64,000 nucleotides of DNA from Caulobacter sp031457805 (GCF_031457805.1 NZ_JAVDXI010000001.1:62001-126000); one strand, 5' to 3'. Shown: positions 51,855 through 62,700, counted from the first letter of the stretch. Translations and numbers: made by a program. Notes: generated by a model from the sequence alone, not told the origin.

Positions 51855-53767
51855 GTCGGCTGCAGCGCTTCGCTGACAGCCGCTGGTTCGGCTGGCTGGC
51901 GGCGTTCGCCCTGTTGCTGCTCAGCCGCCCGTTTCAGGGCGTGCGCCACGATGGCCGTCTTTATGTCGCTGACGCGCTGGCCAAGCTGGACCCCCAGGGC
52001 GTCGGCACGGATCTGCTCTTCGTCCATGATGGGCAGTTCGGCTTCAGTCTTTATACGCCGCTGCTGGCGCGCCTGATCGATGGTCTGGGGATCTCGGGCG
52101 GGACGCTTGCTGTCGTCCTCCTGACACTCGCACTTTGGTTCGCAGCCCTGGTGCTGCTGGTCGAGCGGCTGCTGGTTGATCGGTCGCCCGGAGTGCGATG
52201 GGCCGCCCTGGTCTTCGCGGTCGCCTTGCCCTCACTGTACGGACCGCTCGATGTGATCGGCTTCGGCGAGCCCTACGCCACGCCGCGGGGCCTGGCCGAG
52301 GCGATGGGCTTGCTGGGCATGGCCGCCTACCTTTCTGGGCGACGCGTCCTGGCTCTCTGCGTCTGCGCCGCCGGCATGCTCTTCCACCCGATCATGGGTC
52401 TTTGCGCGGCCGCCGCCATTAGCCTGGCCATCGCCTTGGAGGACCGCCGCTGGCTCTGGGCCGGTCTGGCCGCCCTCGCAGCCGTGACGGTTGGAGGGCT
52501 GCTGCACCTGCCCGTGGCCGACCGGATCGTGACGGTGATGGACCCTTCCTGGCGCGCCATCGTCGAGACGCGCAGCCCGATCCTCTTCCCCAGCCTGTGG
52601 TCTAGCGAGGCTTGGGGGCGACTGACGGTGCAGGCCTGCACCCTGGCCGCCGCCGCCAGCCTGTTCAGCGGCGCGCCGCGCAGGCTGGCGCTGGGCGCCT
52701 TGATCGCGGGGCTTGCCGGCGTCGTCGCTACGGCCGTCCTGGGCGATGGTCTGTCGTTGCTGCTCTTCCTACAGGCCCAGACGTGGCGAACCCTGCAGCC
52801 CTTGGCGGTTCTGTCGCTGATCGGTTTGACGGTCCTCTGCGCCGAGCTTCCCAGACGCGACGCAAGCGGTCTGATCGCGCTGGCGTTTCTTGGCGTGGCC
52901 TGGATGGTTCGTGACATTGGCGATCTTGGTCTGTTTGCCGCCCCGATCGGACTCGCCTTTGTGCTGCTAGGCGATCGGATGCGTCTGAGCCGGCCGCAGA
53001 TCTACGCAGGCGCGGCGAGCGGCCTGCTGGCGCTGGCGGCTATTGGCTATGGGGCGCTCAGAAGCGTTGCACTGGAACGGGCTCTGGTGCGAATGCCAGA
53101 CAGTTGGCCGTTCAGCCAGGGCTTCGTCTGGGGCAGCGATCTGCCCAGCATGGCGATCGCGATCGTAGTCGGGCTATCGCTAGCGAAAGGCTGGAAGGGG
53201 CCTAGCCTGTCCTTGCGCTGGGCGGGTCTCCTCGTTGTCGGCCTTCTGGCCTTGGCGCTGTGGGATGACCGATCCGCCTATGTCCGTCATCGTGACGCGG
53301 GGCGCGATCCGGACCTCACAGCCCTGATCGCTAGCCGGCCCGGCGAGCTGCTCTGGCTGGCCGGGGATGTCGAACCGTGGGTGCTGGCGGGGCGCCCGAG
53401 CTGGACGAGCAAGGTTCAGAGCGCTGGCGTGGTCTTTTCTCAACCCTTGGCCGAGGCGCTTTGGAGCAGGGCGCAGCGCCTGGAGGCGGCCGGTCTTGTC
53501 GGGCCCGATTGGATCCGGCCGCTGACGACGACGGCCCTGAAACCGCCGCCTATTGAAATGTCCAAGGTGCGGATCTTCTGCGCCGCGCCGGATGCGCCAG
53601 CCTGGATCGTATCGCCGATCTGGGACGGACAGGAGGCGCTCGTCTCACTCTCCGGCGTGCGTCAGTGGTCTCCGCAAGCCCCGTATGTCGAGGACCTCTC
53701 GGACGACGCAGGGCGTCGCTGGATGACGGCGCGCCGCTACGCGGTGATTCCGTGCCGAGCGGCCTGA
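51851..53767 (+). CDS. Large polytopic membrane protein, glycosyltransferase-C-like
   Basis: 638 residues from the GTG at 51851. At least twelve hydrophobic segments (about 15-500), then a soluble C-terminal domain (about 505-638). Asp-rich loops (DGRLYVADALAKLDP near 35) lie after the first helix, where GT-C enzymes place their catalytic acid, but I see no decisive family motif. With GtrA and the FAD enzyme it probably acts on a lipid-linked sugar or envelope polymer (inference). Its 3' end overlaps the convergent 55-residue gene by 31 bases. Confidence 0.75.
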   Translation: MSRLQRFADSRWFGWLAAFALLLLSRPFQGVRHDGRLYVADALAKLDPQGVGTDLLFVHDGQFGFSLYTPLLARLIDGLGISGGTLAVVLLTLALWFAALVLLVERLLVDRSPGVRWAALVFAVALPSLYGPLDVIGFGEPYATPRGLAEAMGLLGMAAYLSGRRVLALCVCAAGMLFHPIMGLCAAAAISLAIALEDRRWLWAGLAALAAVTVGGLLHLPVADRIVTVMDPSWRAIVETRSPILFPSLWSSEAWGRLTVQACTLAAAASLFSGAPRRLALGALIAGLAGVVATAVLGDGLSLLLFLQAQTWRTLQPLAVLSLIGLTVLCAELPRRDASGLIALAFLGVAWMVRDIGDLGLFAAPIGLAFVLLGDRMRLSRPQIYAGAASGLLALAAIGYGALRSVALERALVRMPDSWPFSQGFVWGSDLPSMAIAIVVGLSLAKGWKGPSLSLRWAGLLVVGLLALALWDDRSAYVRHRDAGRDPDLTALIASRPGELLWLAGDVEPWVLAGRPSWTSKVQSAGVVFSQPLAEALWSRAQRLEAAGLVGPDWIRPLTTTALKPPPIEMSKVRIFCAAPDAPAWIVSPIWDGQEALVSLSGVRQWSPQAPYVEDLSDDAGRRWMTARRYAVIPCRAA

Positions 53768-53904
53768 ACCGGTTCGTCGGCGGCGCGGGGCGCTGTCAGT
53801 CGGGTGGCGCCCCAGCAGACGAAATGCACAAAGGCGTCGGCGAGGCCAACGATCGCCGCCAGCACGAAAATGCTCGAAATCGCCAGGATCGCCAGAACCG
53901 ACAT
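53737..53904 (-). CDS. 55-residue single-pass membrane protein
   Basis: Starts at the ATG at 53904 with a strong AGAGGAG about 9 bases upstream. One membrane helix (about 2-24, SVLAILAISSIFVLAAIVGLA) followed by a short soluble tail with RLTAPRAADEPVQAARH. It is convergent with, and overlaps, the end of the polytopic gene. It is divergent from the FucP-type transporter, with a LacI-type operator between them. Short and without a family that I recognise, but the ribosome binding site, start and hydrophobic profile support it. Confidence 0.65.
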   Translation of the reverse strand: MSVLAILAISSIFVLAAIVGLADAFVHFVCWGATRLTAPRAADEPVQAARHGITA

Positions 53905-53993
53905 GGTGGATTCTCCTCTTTTCCAACAAGTCGGAAGGCGCGCTGAAGTTCCTTGGGCGAGGCTTAAAACACCAGAAAATCCACGCATATGGT

Positions 53994-54007
53994 TGACAAC
54001 GTTGTCA
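53994..54007. promoter_or_regulatory. LacI-type operator between the small membrane gene and the sugar transporter
   Basis: TGACAACGTTGTCA, a perfect 14-bp palindrome with central CG, identical with flanks (TTGACAACGTTGTCACG) to the site at 34914. It sits 90 bases from the 55-residue gene's start and 108 bases from the transporter's start, so it could control both. Confidence 0.75.
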
Positions 54008-54114
54008 CGTTTCCGGTGAATGCGACATCCGCGCGAAGACGGATCTGACATATCGTCACTAGGGAGTGGTGCAGTGATTGCGTTCCTGACGTTCAACCTC
54101 GGAGGTGTCGGCCA

Positions 54115-55470
54115 ATGACCGACGCCGCGATCGCCAAGACCACGACCAAGGGCGGGGGCGTTAAACTCGCCGTCGTCTACGTGACGTGCCTGTTCTTTAT
54201 CTGGGCGCTGGTCACGAACCTGCTCGACCCGCTGCTGAAGACCATGAAGACGGTCTTCACCCTGACGCCGGTGGAGGCCAGCCTGACCGGTTTCGCCTTC
54301 TTCATCGCCTACGGGATTATGTCGCTGCCGTCGGCGGCGTTTCTCTCCAAGCTGGGCTACGCCCGCTCGGTGATGGTGGGCCTGGGCGGCATTGTCGCCG
54401 GCTGTTTCATCGCTATCGCCGCCGCCAAGCTTCACATCTTCGGCGTCTTCCTGGTGGGTCTCTTCGTGATGGCCTCGGGCGTGACCCTGCTGCAGGTCGC
54501 CGCCAATCCGCTGATCGCCTCGATGGGCAAGCCCGAGGAGTCCTCGTTCCGCCTGAACCTTTCGCAGGCCTTCAACTCTCTGGGCGCGGCCTGCGGCCTG
54601 TGGTTCGGCGCGAACTTCCTGCTCAAGGGCGAGATCTTCGAGAAGGATGTGGTGATCACCGACGCCATGCGTGAGCAGGCGCTGGGCTTTGTCAGCAACG
54701 TCTACCTCGCCATCGGTCTGGGGCTGGCGCTGTTCATCCTGCTGATCTTCATGGTCCGCCAGAAGATCACCGACGCCGCGCCCAAGACCGGCCAGCTGGT
54801 CAATCCGTTCACCGCCCTGACGTCCAAGTGGGCGAACCTCGGCGCGATCGGCATCTTCCTTTATGTCGGCGCTGAAGTGGCGATCTCGCTGCACCTGCTG
54901 CTGTTCCTTGAGCAGGCGCACATTCTCGACATCTCGTCCGAGCAGGCCGGCAAGCTGACGACCTTCTACATGGTCTTTGCCATGATCGGCCGATTTGCGG
55001 GTTCTGCCCTGCTGAAGACGATCAAGGACTACACCATGCTGGCCATCGTGGCCGTGGGCGCGATCGCGCTCTGCGTGGTCGTCATCCTGACCAAGGACAT
55101 GACGCCCAGCGCGCACGCCGGCACGGTGAACCTGCTGCTGGCCTCGGCGCCGGTGACGACGGGCCTGATCCCGGCCTTCGCGGCCCTGCTGGTCGGCCTG
55201 TTCAACTCGATCATGTTCCCGACGATCTTCACTCTGACCCTGCAGCGTTCTTCGGCGCCGACCTCGGCGACCTCGGGCCTGCTGTGCATGGCCATCGTCG
55301 GCGGCGCCTTCCTGCCGCTGGCCTTCGCCAAGATCGAGGAACTGACGGGCTCAATGGCCATGGGCTTCGCCGCCCCGCTGGTCTGCTACGTCTATGTTCT
55401 GTGGTTCGCCCTGGTCGCCAAGAAGGCTCCGACCCACGAGATCCAGGAGGGCGTGGCCGGCGGCCACTAA
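54115..55470 (+). CDS. Sugar MFS transporter of the FucP family
   Basis: Inner membrane sugar:proton symporter, 451 residues with twelve hydrophobic segments. The FucP/GluP pattern is visible: FFIWALVTNLLDPLLKTMKTVF at the first helix, FFIAYGIMSLPSAAF, then QVAANPLIASMG near 125 and LFNSIMFPTIFTLTL near 360. FucP-family members carry fucose, glucose or galactose; with a beta-glucosidase gene downstream, glucose is the most likely cargo (inference). The LacI-type operator upstream indicates sugar control. A terminator follows. Confidence 0.92.
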   Translation: MTDAAIAKTTTKGGGVKLAVVYVTCLFFIWALVTNLLDPLLKTMKTVFTLTPVEASLTGFAFFIAYGIMSLPSAAFLSKLGYARSVMVGLGGIVAGCFIAIAAAKLHIFGVFLVGLFVMASGVTLLQVAANPLIASMGKPEESSFRLNLSQAFNSLGAACGLWFGANFLLKGEIFEKDVVITDAMREQALGFVSNVYLAIGLGLALFILLIFMVRQKITDAAPKTGQLVNPFTALTSKWANLGAIGIFLYVGAEVAISLHLLLFLEQAHILDISSEQAGKLTTFYMVFAMIGRFAGSALLKTIKDYTMLAIVAVGAIALCVVVILTKDMTPSAHAGTVNLLLASAPVTTGLIPAFAALLVGLFNSIMFPTIFTLTLQRSSAPTSATSGLLCMAIVGGAFLPLAFAKIEELTGSMAMGFAAPLVCYVYVLWFALVAKKAPTHEIQEGVAGGH

Positions 55471-55498
55471 CCCTTCGCCTGAAACTGCCCTGCAAGCG

Positions 55499-55533
55499 CC
55501 CCCGGGAGGTTCGTCCTCCCGGGGTTCTTTTTG
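55499..55533 (+). terminator. Rho-independent terminator after the sugar transporter
   Basis: Perfect 10-bp stem CCCCGGGAGG (55500-55509) with CCTCCCGGGG (55515-55524), loop TTCGT, then TTCTTTTT. A textbook terminator, so the symporter gene downstream has its own promoter. Confidence 0.92.
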
Positions 55534-55676
55534 GGGCGAGGGCGTGAGCGCCACGTAGAGGATCGCCACGTTTTTAGGCGCTTCAGTTTTCCTGGGGTCG
55601 CCCTTCGAAAAACCTCGCTCGTAAATCCGATTGCGCAACACGACATTGCCCGACGATACGATTGTCGAGGAACGTC

Positions 55677-57023
55677 ATGGCCGCCACGAACACTAAGAGC
55701 AGCCGCTTCATCAGCGGGTTCGGGGCCCAGGTTCTGATCGCCATGGTCGCGGGTCTCGGCCTCGGGCTTCTGGCCCGGCACCTTGGACCGGCCGAAGGGC
55801 AGGGCGGCTACGCGCTTGCCGAGACGCTTCGACAGGTGGGCCAGATTTTCGTCCAGTTGCTGCGTGTCCTGGTCCCACCGCTGGTTTTCACCGCCATTGT
55901 CGCCAGCATCGCCAACATCGCCCAGATGCAGAACGCCGCCCGGCTGGTTTGGCGGACACTGTTCTGGTTCGCGGTCACGGCCCTGATCGCGGTGCTGATC
56001 GGGATCGCGCTTGGTCTCATCCTGCAGCCGGGCCTGCACGCCAGTCTCGACGCCGCCGCCGCCAAGGCGCCCAAGACGCATGGCTCATGGCTGGACTTTC
56101 TGACGGGTCTTGTGCCGGTCAACATCCTGGGCCTGGCGGCCTCCACCAAGATTTCCGACGCGGGCGCGGCTAGCACGTCGCTGTCATTCAATGTTCTGCA
56201 GATCGTGGTCATTTCGCTGGTCACGGGCGTCGCGGCCTTGAAGGTCGGCGAGGCGGGGGAGGCTTTTCTGAAGTTCAACGCCTCGGCCTTGGCGATTGTC
56301 CGCAAGGTGCTTTGGTGGGTGATCCGCCTGACGCCGATCGGCACGGTCGGCCTGTTCGGCAATGCCGTCGCCCAGTACGGCTGGACCACCCTGGGGCAGT
56401 TGGGCGCCTTCACGGTCGCCATCTATGCCGGCCTCGGTCTCGTGCTGCTGGTGGTCTATCCGAGCCTGCTGGCGTTGAACGGCCTGAACCCGATCCGATT
56501 CTTCCAGGGCGCCTGGCCGGCCATTCAATTGGGCTTTGTCTCGCGCTCGTCCATTGGCACGCTGCCGGTGACCGAGACCGTGACCGAAACGCGCCTGGGC
56601 GTGCCCCGCGCCTATGCCGCCTTCGCCGTTCCGCTGGGCGCGACCACCAAGATGGATGGTTGCGCGGCCATCTATCCGGCCATCGCCGCGATCTTCGTCG
56701 CCCAGTTCTTCGGCGTGCATCTGGCCTGGTCGGACTACGTCCTGATCGTCTTCGTGTCGGTGATCGGCTCGGCGGCGACGGCGGGTCTCACGGGCGCGAC
56801 GGTGATGCTGACCCTGACTCTGTCCACCCTGGGACTGCCCCTGGAAGGCGCGGGCCTCCTGCTGGCGATCGATCCCATCCTCGACATGGGGCGCACAGCG
56901 GTGAATGTCGCTGGTCAGGCGTTGGTCCCGACTCTTGTCGCCAAGCGTGAGGGCATTCTGGACCTGGAGGCTTACAACGCCCCGGGTTCCTCGCCCGACG
57001 GCGTGCTCCACGCGGCCGAATAG
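55677..57023 (+). CDS. Dicarboxylate/amino acid:cation symporter (DAACS)
   Basis: 448 residues from the ATG at 55677, with GAGG about 6 bases upstream. Eight helices plus re-entrant loops typical of GltPh/DctA. The binding site segments are recognisable: the serine-rich VSRSSIGTLPVT near 283, ATTKMDGCAAIYPAIAAIFVA near 315 and DMGRTAVNVAGQA near 400. The usual NMDG is TKMDG and the next residue is Cys instead of Thr, so the substrate may differ from glutamate or C4-dicarboxylates. It ends 71 bases before the beta-glucosidase gene. Confidence 0.9.
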   Translation: MAATNTKSSRFISGFGAQVLIAMVAGLGLGLLARHLGPAEGQGGYALAETLRQVGQIFVQLLRVLVPPLVFTAIVASIANIAQMQNAARLVWRTLFWFAVTALIAVLIGIALGLILQPGLHASLDAAAAKAPKTHGSWLDFLTGLVPVNILGLAASTKISDAGAASTSLSFNVLQIVVISLVTGVAALKVGEAGEAFLKFNASALAIVRKVLWWVIRLTPIGTVGLFGNAVAQYGWTTLGQLGAFTVAIYAGLGLVLLVVYPSLLALNGLNPIRFFQGAWPAIQLGFVSRSSIGTLPVTETVTETRLGVPRAYAAFAVPLGATTKMDGCAAIYPAIAAIFVAQFFGVHLAWSDYVLIVFVSVIGSAATAGLTGATVMLTLTLSTLGLPLEGAGLLLAIDPILDMGRTAVNVAGQALVPTLVAKREGILDLEAYNAPGSSPDGVLHAAE

Positions 57024-57094
57024 GCGAGCGCGGTTGCGCGGCGATGCTTTAACGGCGAGTTTGCCCGCCTCGTGAAGCGTCCCCGGGGGATTCC

Positions 57095-59398
57095 ATGGTT
57101 TTGAAGGCGAAGACCGGCGGCCCCGTGGGGCCGAGCCGACGCGGATTCCTGTCAGGCGCAGTCGCGCTGGCGGGGCTGGCCGTGACGGCGCCCCCGGCCT
57201 TCGCCCGCGCCTCGGGACGCGTCGAGGCCCTGCTGGCTCAAATGACGCTCGAGGAGAAGGCCGGCCAGCTTTCGTGCTTCGCCGACATGATCCGTCCGCC
57301 GATCGGCGACATCAACCCGCTGGTCAACATCCGCAACGCCCAGACACTGACAGCGGAGATTAAGGCGGGGCGGATCGGAACGCTGATGAACGGGGTCGGG
57401 GCCCAGGCCGCGCTCGAGACCCAGAAGGCGGCGGTCGAGGGCTCACGTCTGAAGATCCCGCTGCTGTTCGCTGCGGACGTCATTCACGGCTTCCGGACGG
57501 TCTATCCGATCCCCCTGGCCGAGGCGGCCAGCTTCGATCCGCATCTGGCCGAGCGCACCGCTCGCGCCGCAGCGATTGAAGCCTCGGCCTCGGGCCTGCA
57601 CTGGACCTTTGCGCCGATGGTCGACATCGCGCGTGACCAGCGCTGGGGCCGCGTGGCCGAGGGCGCGGGCGAGGATGTCTATCTGGGCGAGGTCATGGCC
57701 GCCGCCCGCGTGCGCGGCTTCCAGGGGGGCGACCTGAAGGCCGACGACAGCATGCTGGCGACGCCCAAGCACTTTGCCGGCTACGGCGCAGTCATGGCGG
57801 GCCTCGAATACAACTCGGTGGAGATGTCCGAGGCGACGCTGCGCGAGACGCATCTTCCGCCGTTCCGGGCGTCTTTCGCCGCCGGGGCCATGACCACCAT
57901 GTCGGCCTTCAACGACATCAACGGAATCCCGGCCACCGCCAACCGTCGCCTGCTTACGGATATTCTGCGCGGGGAGTGGGGCTTCAAGGGGGTCGTCATC
58001 TCCGACTACACCGCCGACCAGGAGCTGGTGGCGCACGGCTATGCGGCCGACGATCGAGACGCCGCCCGGCTGGCCATTCTGGCGGGCATCGACATCAGCA
58101 TGCAGAGCGGTCTCTACATCCGCTATCTGCCCGAGCTCGTCTCATCGGGCGCGGTGCCCGTCGAGGCCGTCGACCAGGCGGTCCGGCGCGTTCTGGCGCT
58201 GAAGGAGGCGATCGGCCTCTTTGACAATCCGTACCGGTCGCTGAACCCTGAAGCCGAGCGGAAGCATACCGCCACTGCTGCGATGCGCGCGCTGAGCCGC
58301 GAGTCCGGGGCGCGGTCGATCGTGTTGCTGAAGAACGAACAGGGCCTGCTGCCCTTGCCTAAAAGCGGCAAGCGTCTCGCCCTCATCGGTCCGTTCGCTG
58401 ACGATCGTGACAATGTTCTGGGCGCGTGGGGCGGCTTTTTCGCCGATCGCAGCCTGAACATCGACCTCGCCACGGGACTGCGCGCCCAGATGGCGGATCC
58501 GGCCAGCCTGATCGTGGAGCGCGGCTGCGAGGTCGAAACGACCATCGCCGGCGGCTTTGAGCGCGCCGTCGCTGCGGCGCAGGCCGCCGACATCGTCCTG
58601 CTGGCCGTGGGCGAAAGCCAGGACATGACGGGCGAGGCGAAGTCCCGCACCGACATCCGCATCCCGCCAGTGCAGCAGCGGCTGGCCGAAGCGATCGCAG
58701 CCACCGGCAAGCCCGTGGTGGTGCTGCTGCGACACGGTCGCGCCATCGCGTTGGAAGGTGTCGTCAGAGACGCACCGGCTATCGTGGCCACATGGTTCCT
58801 GGGCAGCGAGATGGGCCACGCGGTGGCTGACGTTCTGTTTGGAACGGTGAATCCGTCCGGTCGCCTGCCGGTCAGCTTTCCGCTGGATAGCGGCCAACAG
58901 CCGTTCTTCTACAACAGCCGCACGACCGGCCGCCCCGCGCCCGCTGATCCGAATGCGCAGGAGTACAAGGCGCGCTGGCGGTCGATCCGCAACGACGCCC
59001 TCTATCCGTTCGGCTTCGGGCTGGGCTATGCGAGCTTTGCGCTATCCGATCTCAGGCTCAGCACCGCGAGGCTGGGGTGGGACGAGACGCTGCGTGTCAG
59101 CGCCACGGTTCGCAACACGGGCCAGATCCACGGCGAGCATGTGGTGCAGCTCTACATTCGCGATCGGTTGGCCAGCCGTACGCGTCCGGTGCGCGAACTG
59201 AAGGGCTTTCAGCGGGTCGCGTTGCCGCCCGGCGCCGAGCATGAGGTCCGGTTCGAGCTCAAGCGGGAAAACCTGATGTTCGTCGGCGACAACGATTATT
59301 GGGTCGTCGAACCCGGAATGTTTGACGTCTGGATCGCCAATTCCTGCGTCGATGGGCTTATGGGCGGGTTCGAGCTCTTGCCCCTCGATCGGCGCTGA
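57095..59398 (+). CDS. bglX: Tat-exported GH3 beta-glucosidase
   Basis: Glycoside hydrolase family 3, 767 residues. Twin-arginine signal SRRGFLSGAVALAGLAV at about 14-30 with export near AFA-RA. N-terminal TIM barrel with the nucleophile Asp304 in GVVISDYTAD, a GH3 C-terminal sandwich (about 400-600) and a fibronectin III-like end (about 680-760). The order of domains is that of BglX, periplasmic beta-glucosidase; release of glucose in the periplasm would feed the FucP-type transporter three genes upstream. Confidence 0.92.
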   Translation: MVLKAKTGGPVGPSRRGFLSGAVALAGLAVTAPPAFARASGRVEALLAQMTLEEKAGQLSCFADMIRPPIGDINPLVNIRNAQTLTAEIKAGRIGTLMNGVGAQAALETQKAAVEGSRLKIPLLFAADVIHGFRTVYPIPLAEAASFDPHLAERTARAAAIEASASGLHWTFAPMVDIARDQRWGRVAEGAGEDVYLGEVMAAARVRGFQGGDLKADDSMLATPKHFAGYGAVMAGLEYNSVEMSEATLRETHLPPFRASFAAGAMTTMSAFNDINGIPATANRRLLTDILRGEWGFKGVVISDYTADQELVAHGYAADDRDAARLAILAGIDISMQSGLYIRYLPELVSSGAVPVEAVDQAVRRVLALKEAIGLFDNPYRSLNPEAERKHTATAAMRALSRESGARSIVLLKNEQGLLPLPKSGKRLALIGPFADDRDNVLGAWGGFFADRSLNIDLATGLRAQMADPASLIVERGCEVETTIAGGFERAVAAAQAADIVLLAVGESQDMTGEAKSRTDIRIPPVQQRLAEAIAATGKPVVVLLRHGRAIALEGVVRDAPAIVATWFLGSEMGHAVADVLFGTVNPSGRLPVSFPLDSGQQPFFYNSRTTGRPAPADPNAQEYKARWRSIRNDALYPFGFGLGYASFALSDLRLSTARLGWDETLRVSATVRNTGQIHGEHVVQLYIRDRLASRTRPVRELKGFQRVALPPGAEHEVRFELKRENLMFVGDNDYWVVEPGMFDVWIANSCVDGLMGGFELLPLDRR

Positions 59399-59777
59399 TC
59401 ACCGAATCGGGTGTCTTAACCAAACAACCGCTGAGACCCCTCGATCGTGCTTGGATGGGGTGATTTCACGGCGAATGTTAGTCCCCTAGTAAGAGATCGA
59501 GCGGTCTGCAGGTACTGCAGCGCCCTCAACTCAAACAGAGCGCGACGCTTTGACCTGAAAGGGTTTTTCCGCATTCGGGCCGCGGCGCGATGAGTTCTTC
59601 TGGTTGCGTAAAGCGGCAAAGTCGATCTGCGGCCGCGTGTCTCGTTGAAAGGTGTTGGAAAGGAAATATGGTTACCAACATGTGGCCGACTGTGGCCGCA
59701 TGGGGGCGCTTGCGTATCGGGGCGTCTAAACATTGCTCGGACGCGCGTTGGGGGCGTCCACCAGCAAGGATGGACGA
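59399..59777 (+). other. Non-coding gap upstream of the giant repeat gene
   Basis: 379 bases between bglX and the repeat gene. A CTGCAGGTACTGCAG palindrome lies near 59508. There is no clear terminator for bglX. A 58-codon frame starting at the ATG at 59668 has AAAGGA in front but overlaps the repeat gene and looks unlikely as a protein. The promoter of the giant gene must be here or further upstream. Confidence 0.6.
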
Positions 59778-62700
59778 ATGGCGATCTCGAGTCTTTCCGC
59801 CGCGCAGATCTCGGCCCTTTCGGTCACCGCGATCCAGGGTCTGACGACCACGGACATACAGTCCCTCAACGGCACACAGATCGCCGCGATCAGCGCGACC
59901 GGCATCGGCGCGCTCGCCGACACCCAGGTCGCCGCTCTTTCGACCACCCAGGTCAAGGCGCTGACGGCCACCCAGATCCCGAAGTTTGCAACTTCGGTGG
60001 TCTTCGACGTCACCCAACTGACGCAGCTTTCCACCCAGCAGGTTTCCGCGCTGACCTCCACCCAGCTGGCGGCGCTCGACACCTCCCACATCGCTGTTCT
60101 GAGCGCGACGCAGCTCGGCGCGCTGTCGGCGACCAACTTCTCAGGCCTGGACGCCACCCAGGTCGGCGAGCTCAATGAGACCCAGGTCAAAGGGCTGACG
60201 GCCAGCCAGATCAAGGGCCTGACCACCACAGATATCGCCGAGCTTGCTGGAACCCAGGTTGCGGCGCTTTCGGCCGACCGCGTCGCCGCGCTCAGCGTCA
60301 CCAACCTGTCGGCGCTCGACGCGACGCAGGTCGGCGCGCTCAGCACCAGCCAGGTCGCGGCGCTGTCGACGACCCAGCTCAAGGGGCTCACCACCACCGA
60401 TATCGGCGAGCTGGCGACGACCCAGGTGGCCGCGCTGTCCGCGGCGCAAGTCGGCGCGCTGTCGGCGACGAACTTCTCGGCGCTCAGCGCCACGCAGGTG
60501 GGCGCGCTGTCCGTGACTCAGGTCAAGGGCGTCACGATCGACCAGATCAAGGGGCTGACGACCACTGACATCGGCGAGTTGGCCGACACCCAGGTGGGCG
60601 CGCTCAGCACGGCGCAGATCGGCGCGCTGGCGACCACCCAGACTCAGCAGCTCTCAACGACGCAGCTGGCCGTCCTGGCCTCGACCCAGGTCGCCGCGCT
60701 GAGCGCTACGAATTTCTCGGCGCTGAACGCCACGCAGGTTGGGTCTCTCACCGAGACGCAGGTCAAAGGGCTGACGGTCGCGCAATTGGCCGCACTGACG
60801 ACGACCGATGTCGGTGAGCTCGCGGATACGCAGATCGCGGCGCTGTCAGCGACCCAGCTGGGTGCGATTTCCGCGACCGCCTTCTCGGCGCTGGACGCCA
60901 CGCAGGTTGCCGCGCTGTCGACCACCCAGGTCAAGGGTCTGACAACGACGCAGCTCAAAGGGCTGACGACGACGGATATCGGCGAGCTGGCCGACACTCA
61001 GATCGGCGCTCTCGCCACCAGCCAGTTGGCGGGCGTGACCGCCACCAACATCTCGGCACTGGACGCCACCCAGGCGGCCGCGTTGTCGGTGACCCAGATC
61101 AAGGGGCTGACGGCTGACCAGTTGAAGGGTCTGTCGACCACCGATGTGGGCGAACTCGCCGATACGCAGGTGGCGGCGCTCTCCGCGGACCAACTGAAGA
61201 ATCTCTCGGCGACGAACGTTTCGGCGCTGAGCCAGACGCAAGTGTCGGCCCTGACCAACACGCAGGTCGCGGGCCTCACCACGACCCAGCTTAAGGGCCT
61301 GTCGGTCACCGACATCGAAGAGTTGTCCGCCACTCAGGTCGGCGCTCTGACGACGGCGCAGATCGGCGCTCTGGCCTCGACGCAGGTTCAAGAGCTGTCG
61401 ACGACGCAGATTGGCGGACTGTCGTCCGCACAGGTCGGCGCGCTGACCCCGACGAACCTGAGCTTGCTTGACGCCACCCAGCTTGGCGCGCTGACCAGCA
61501 CTCAGATCAAGGGGCTGACGAACGCCCAGATGTCGGGCCTGACGACCACGAACGTCAGCAACCTGGCCGACACCCAGGTCGCGGCGTTGTCGTCGACCCA
61601 GCTTGGCGCTCTGACGGCGACGGGCTTCTCGACCCTGAACAGTACGCAGGTCACCGCGCTGAGCGAGACCCAGGTCAAGGGCCTTACCGCCACCCAGCTT
61701 AAGGGCCTGACCACCACCGATATCGGGGAATTGGCGACTACTCAGCTGGCGTCGCTGTCGACCGCGCAACTGGGGGCCCTGACGGCTACGAACCTGTCGG
61801 CGCTGGATGCGACGCAGACGGCCGCGCTGACCACCACGCAAATCAAGGGTCTTACGGCCGATCAGCTCAAGGGGCTGACGACGACGGATATAGGCGAGCT
61901 CGCTGACACGCAGATCGCCGCCTTGACCGCCGATCAGATCAAGAACCTGTCGGCCACCAATGTCTCGGCGCTCAGCCAGACGCAGGTTGCAGCGCTGAAC
62001 GCCACGCAGATCAAGGGTCTGACGACGACCCAACTGCAGGGGCTGACCACGACGGATATCGGTGAGCTGGCCGACACCCAGATCGCCGCCCTGGCCACCG
62101 CGCAGATCACGGCGCTTAGCCTGACCAACGTGAAGAGCCTGTCGACCACCCAGGTCGGCGCGCTGAGCGCGGCCCAGCTGGGTTCGCTGTCGGCGACGAA
62201 CTTCTCGGCGCTGGACGCCACCCAGGTGGGCGTGCTGACCGAGACCCAGGTCAAGGGGCTGAGCACAGCTCAACTGGGCGGCCTGACCACGACCGACATC
62301 GGCGAACTGGCGACGACTCAGCTGGCGGCCCTGGCTTCGACCCAGATCGCCGCGCTGTCGGCGACGAACTTCTCGGCCCTCGACGCCACCCAGACCGCCG
62401 CCCTCACCACGACCCAGGTCAAGGGCCTGACCGCCACGCAACTGAAGGGCCTTTCCACCACGGACGTTGGTGATCTGGCCGACACGCAAGTCGCCGCCCT
62501 CAGCGCCACCCAGCTTGGCGCGCTGACCGCGACCGGCTTCTCGGCCTTGAACGCAACCCAGGTCGCGGCCCTGTCGACGACCCAGGTGAAGGGGCTCACC
62601 GCAGACCAGATCAAGGGCCTGACGACCACCGACATCGGCGAACTGGCCGACACCCAGATCGCCGCGCTTTCGGCCGATCAGATCAAAAATCTGTCGGCGA

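Noticed and set aside
59668..59844. A 58-codon frame with AAAGGA in front, overlapping the start of the repeat gene
   Set aside because: Composition is unlike a folded protein and it runs out of frame into the repeat gene; a leader peptide is possible but unsupported.
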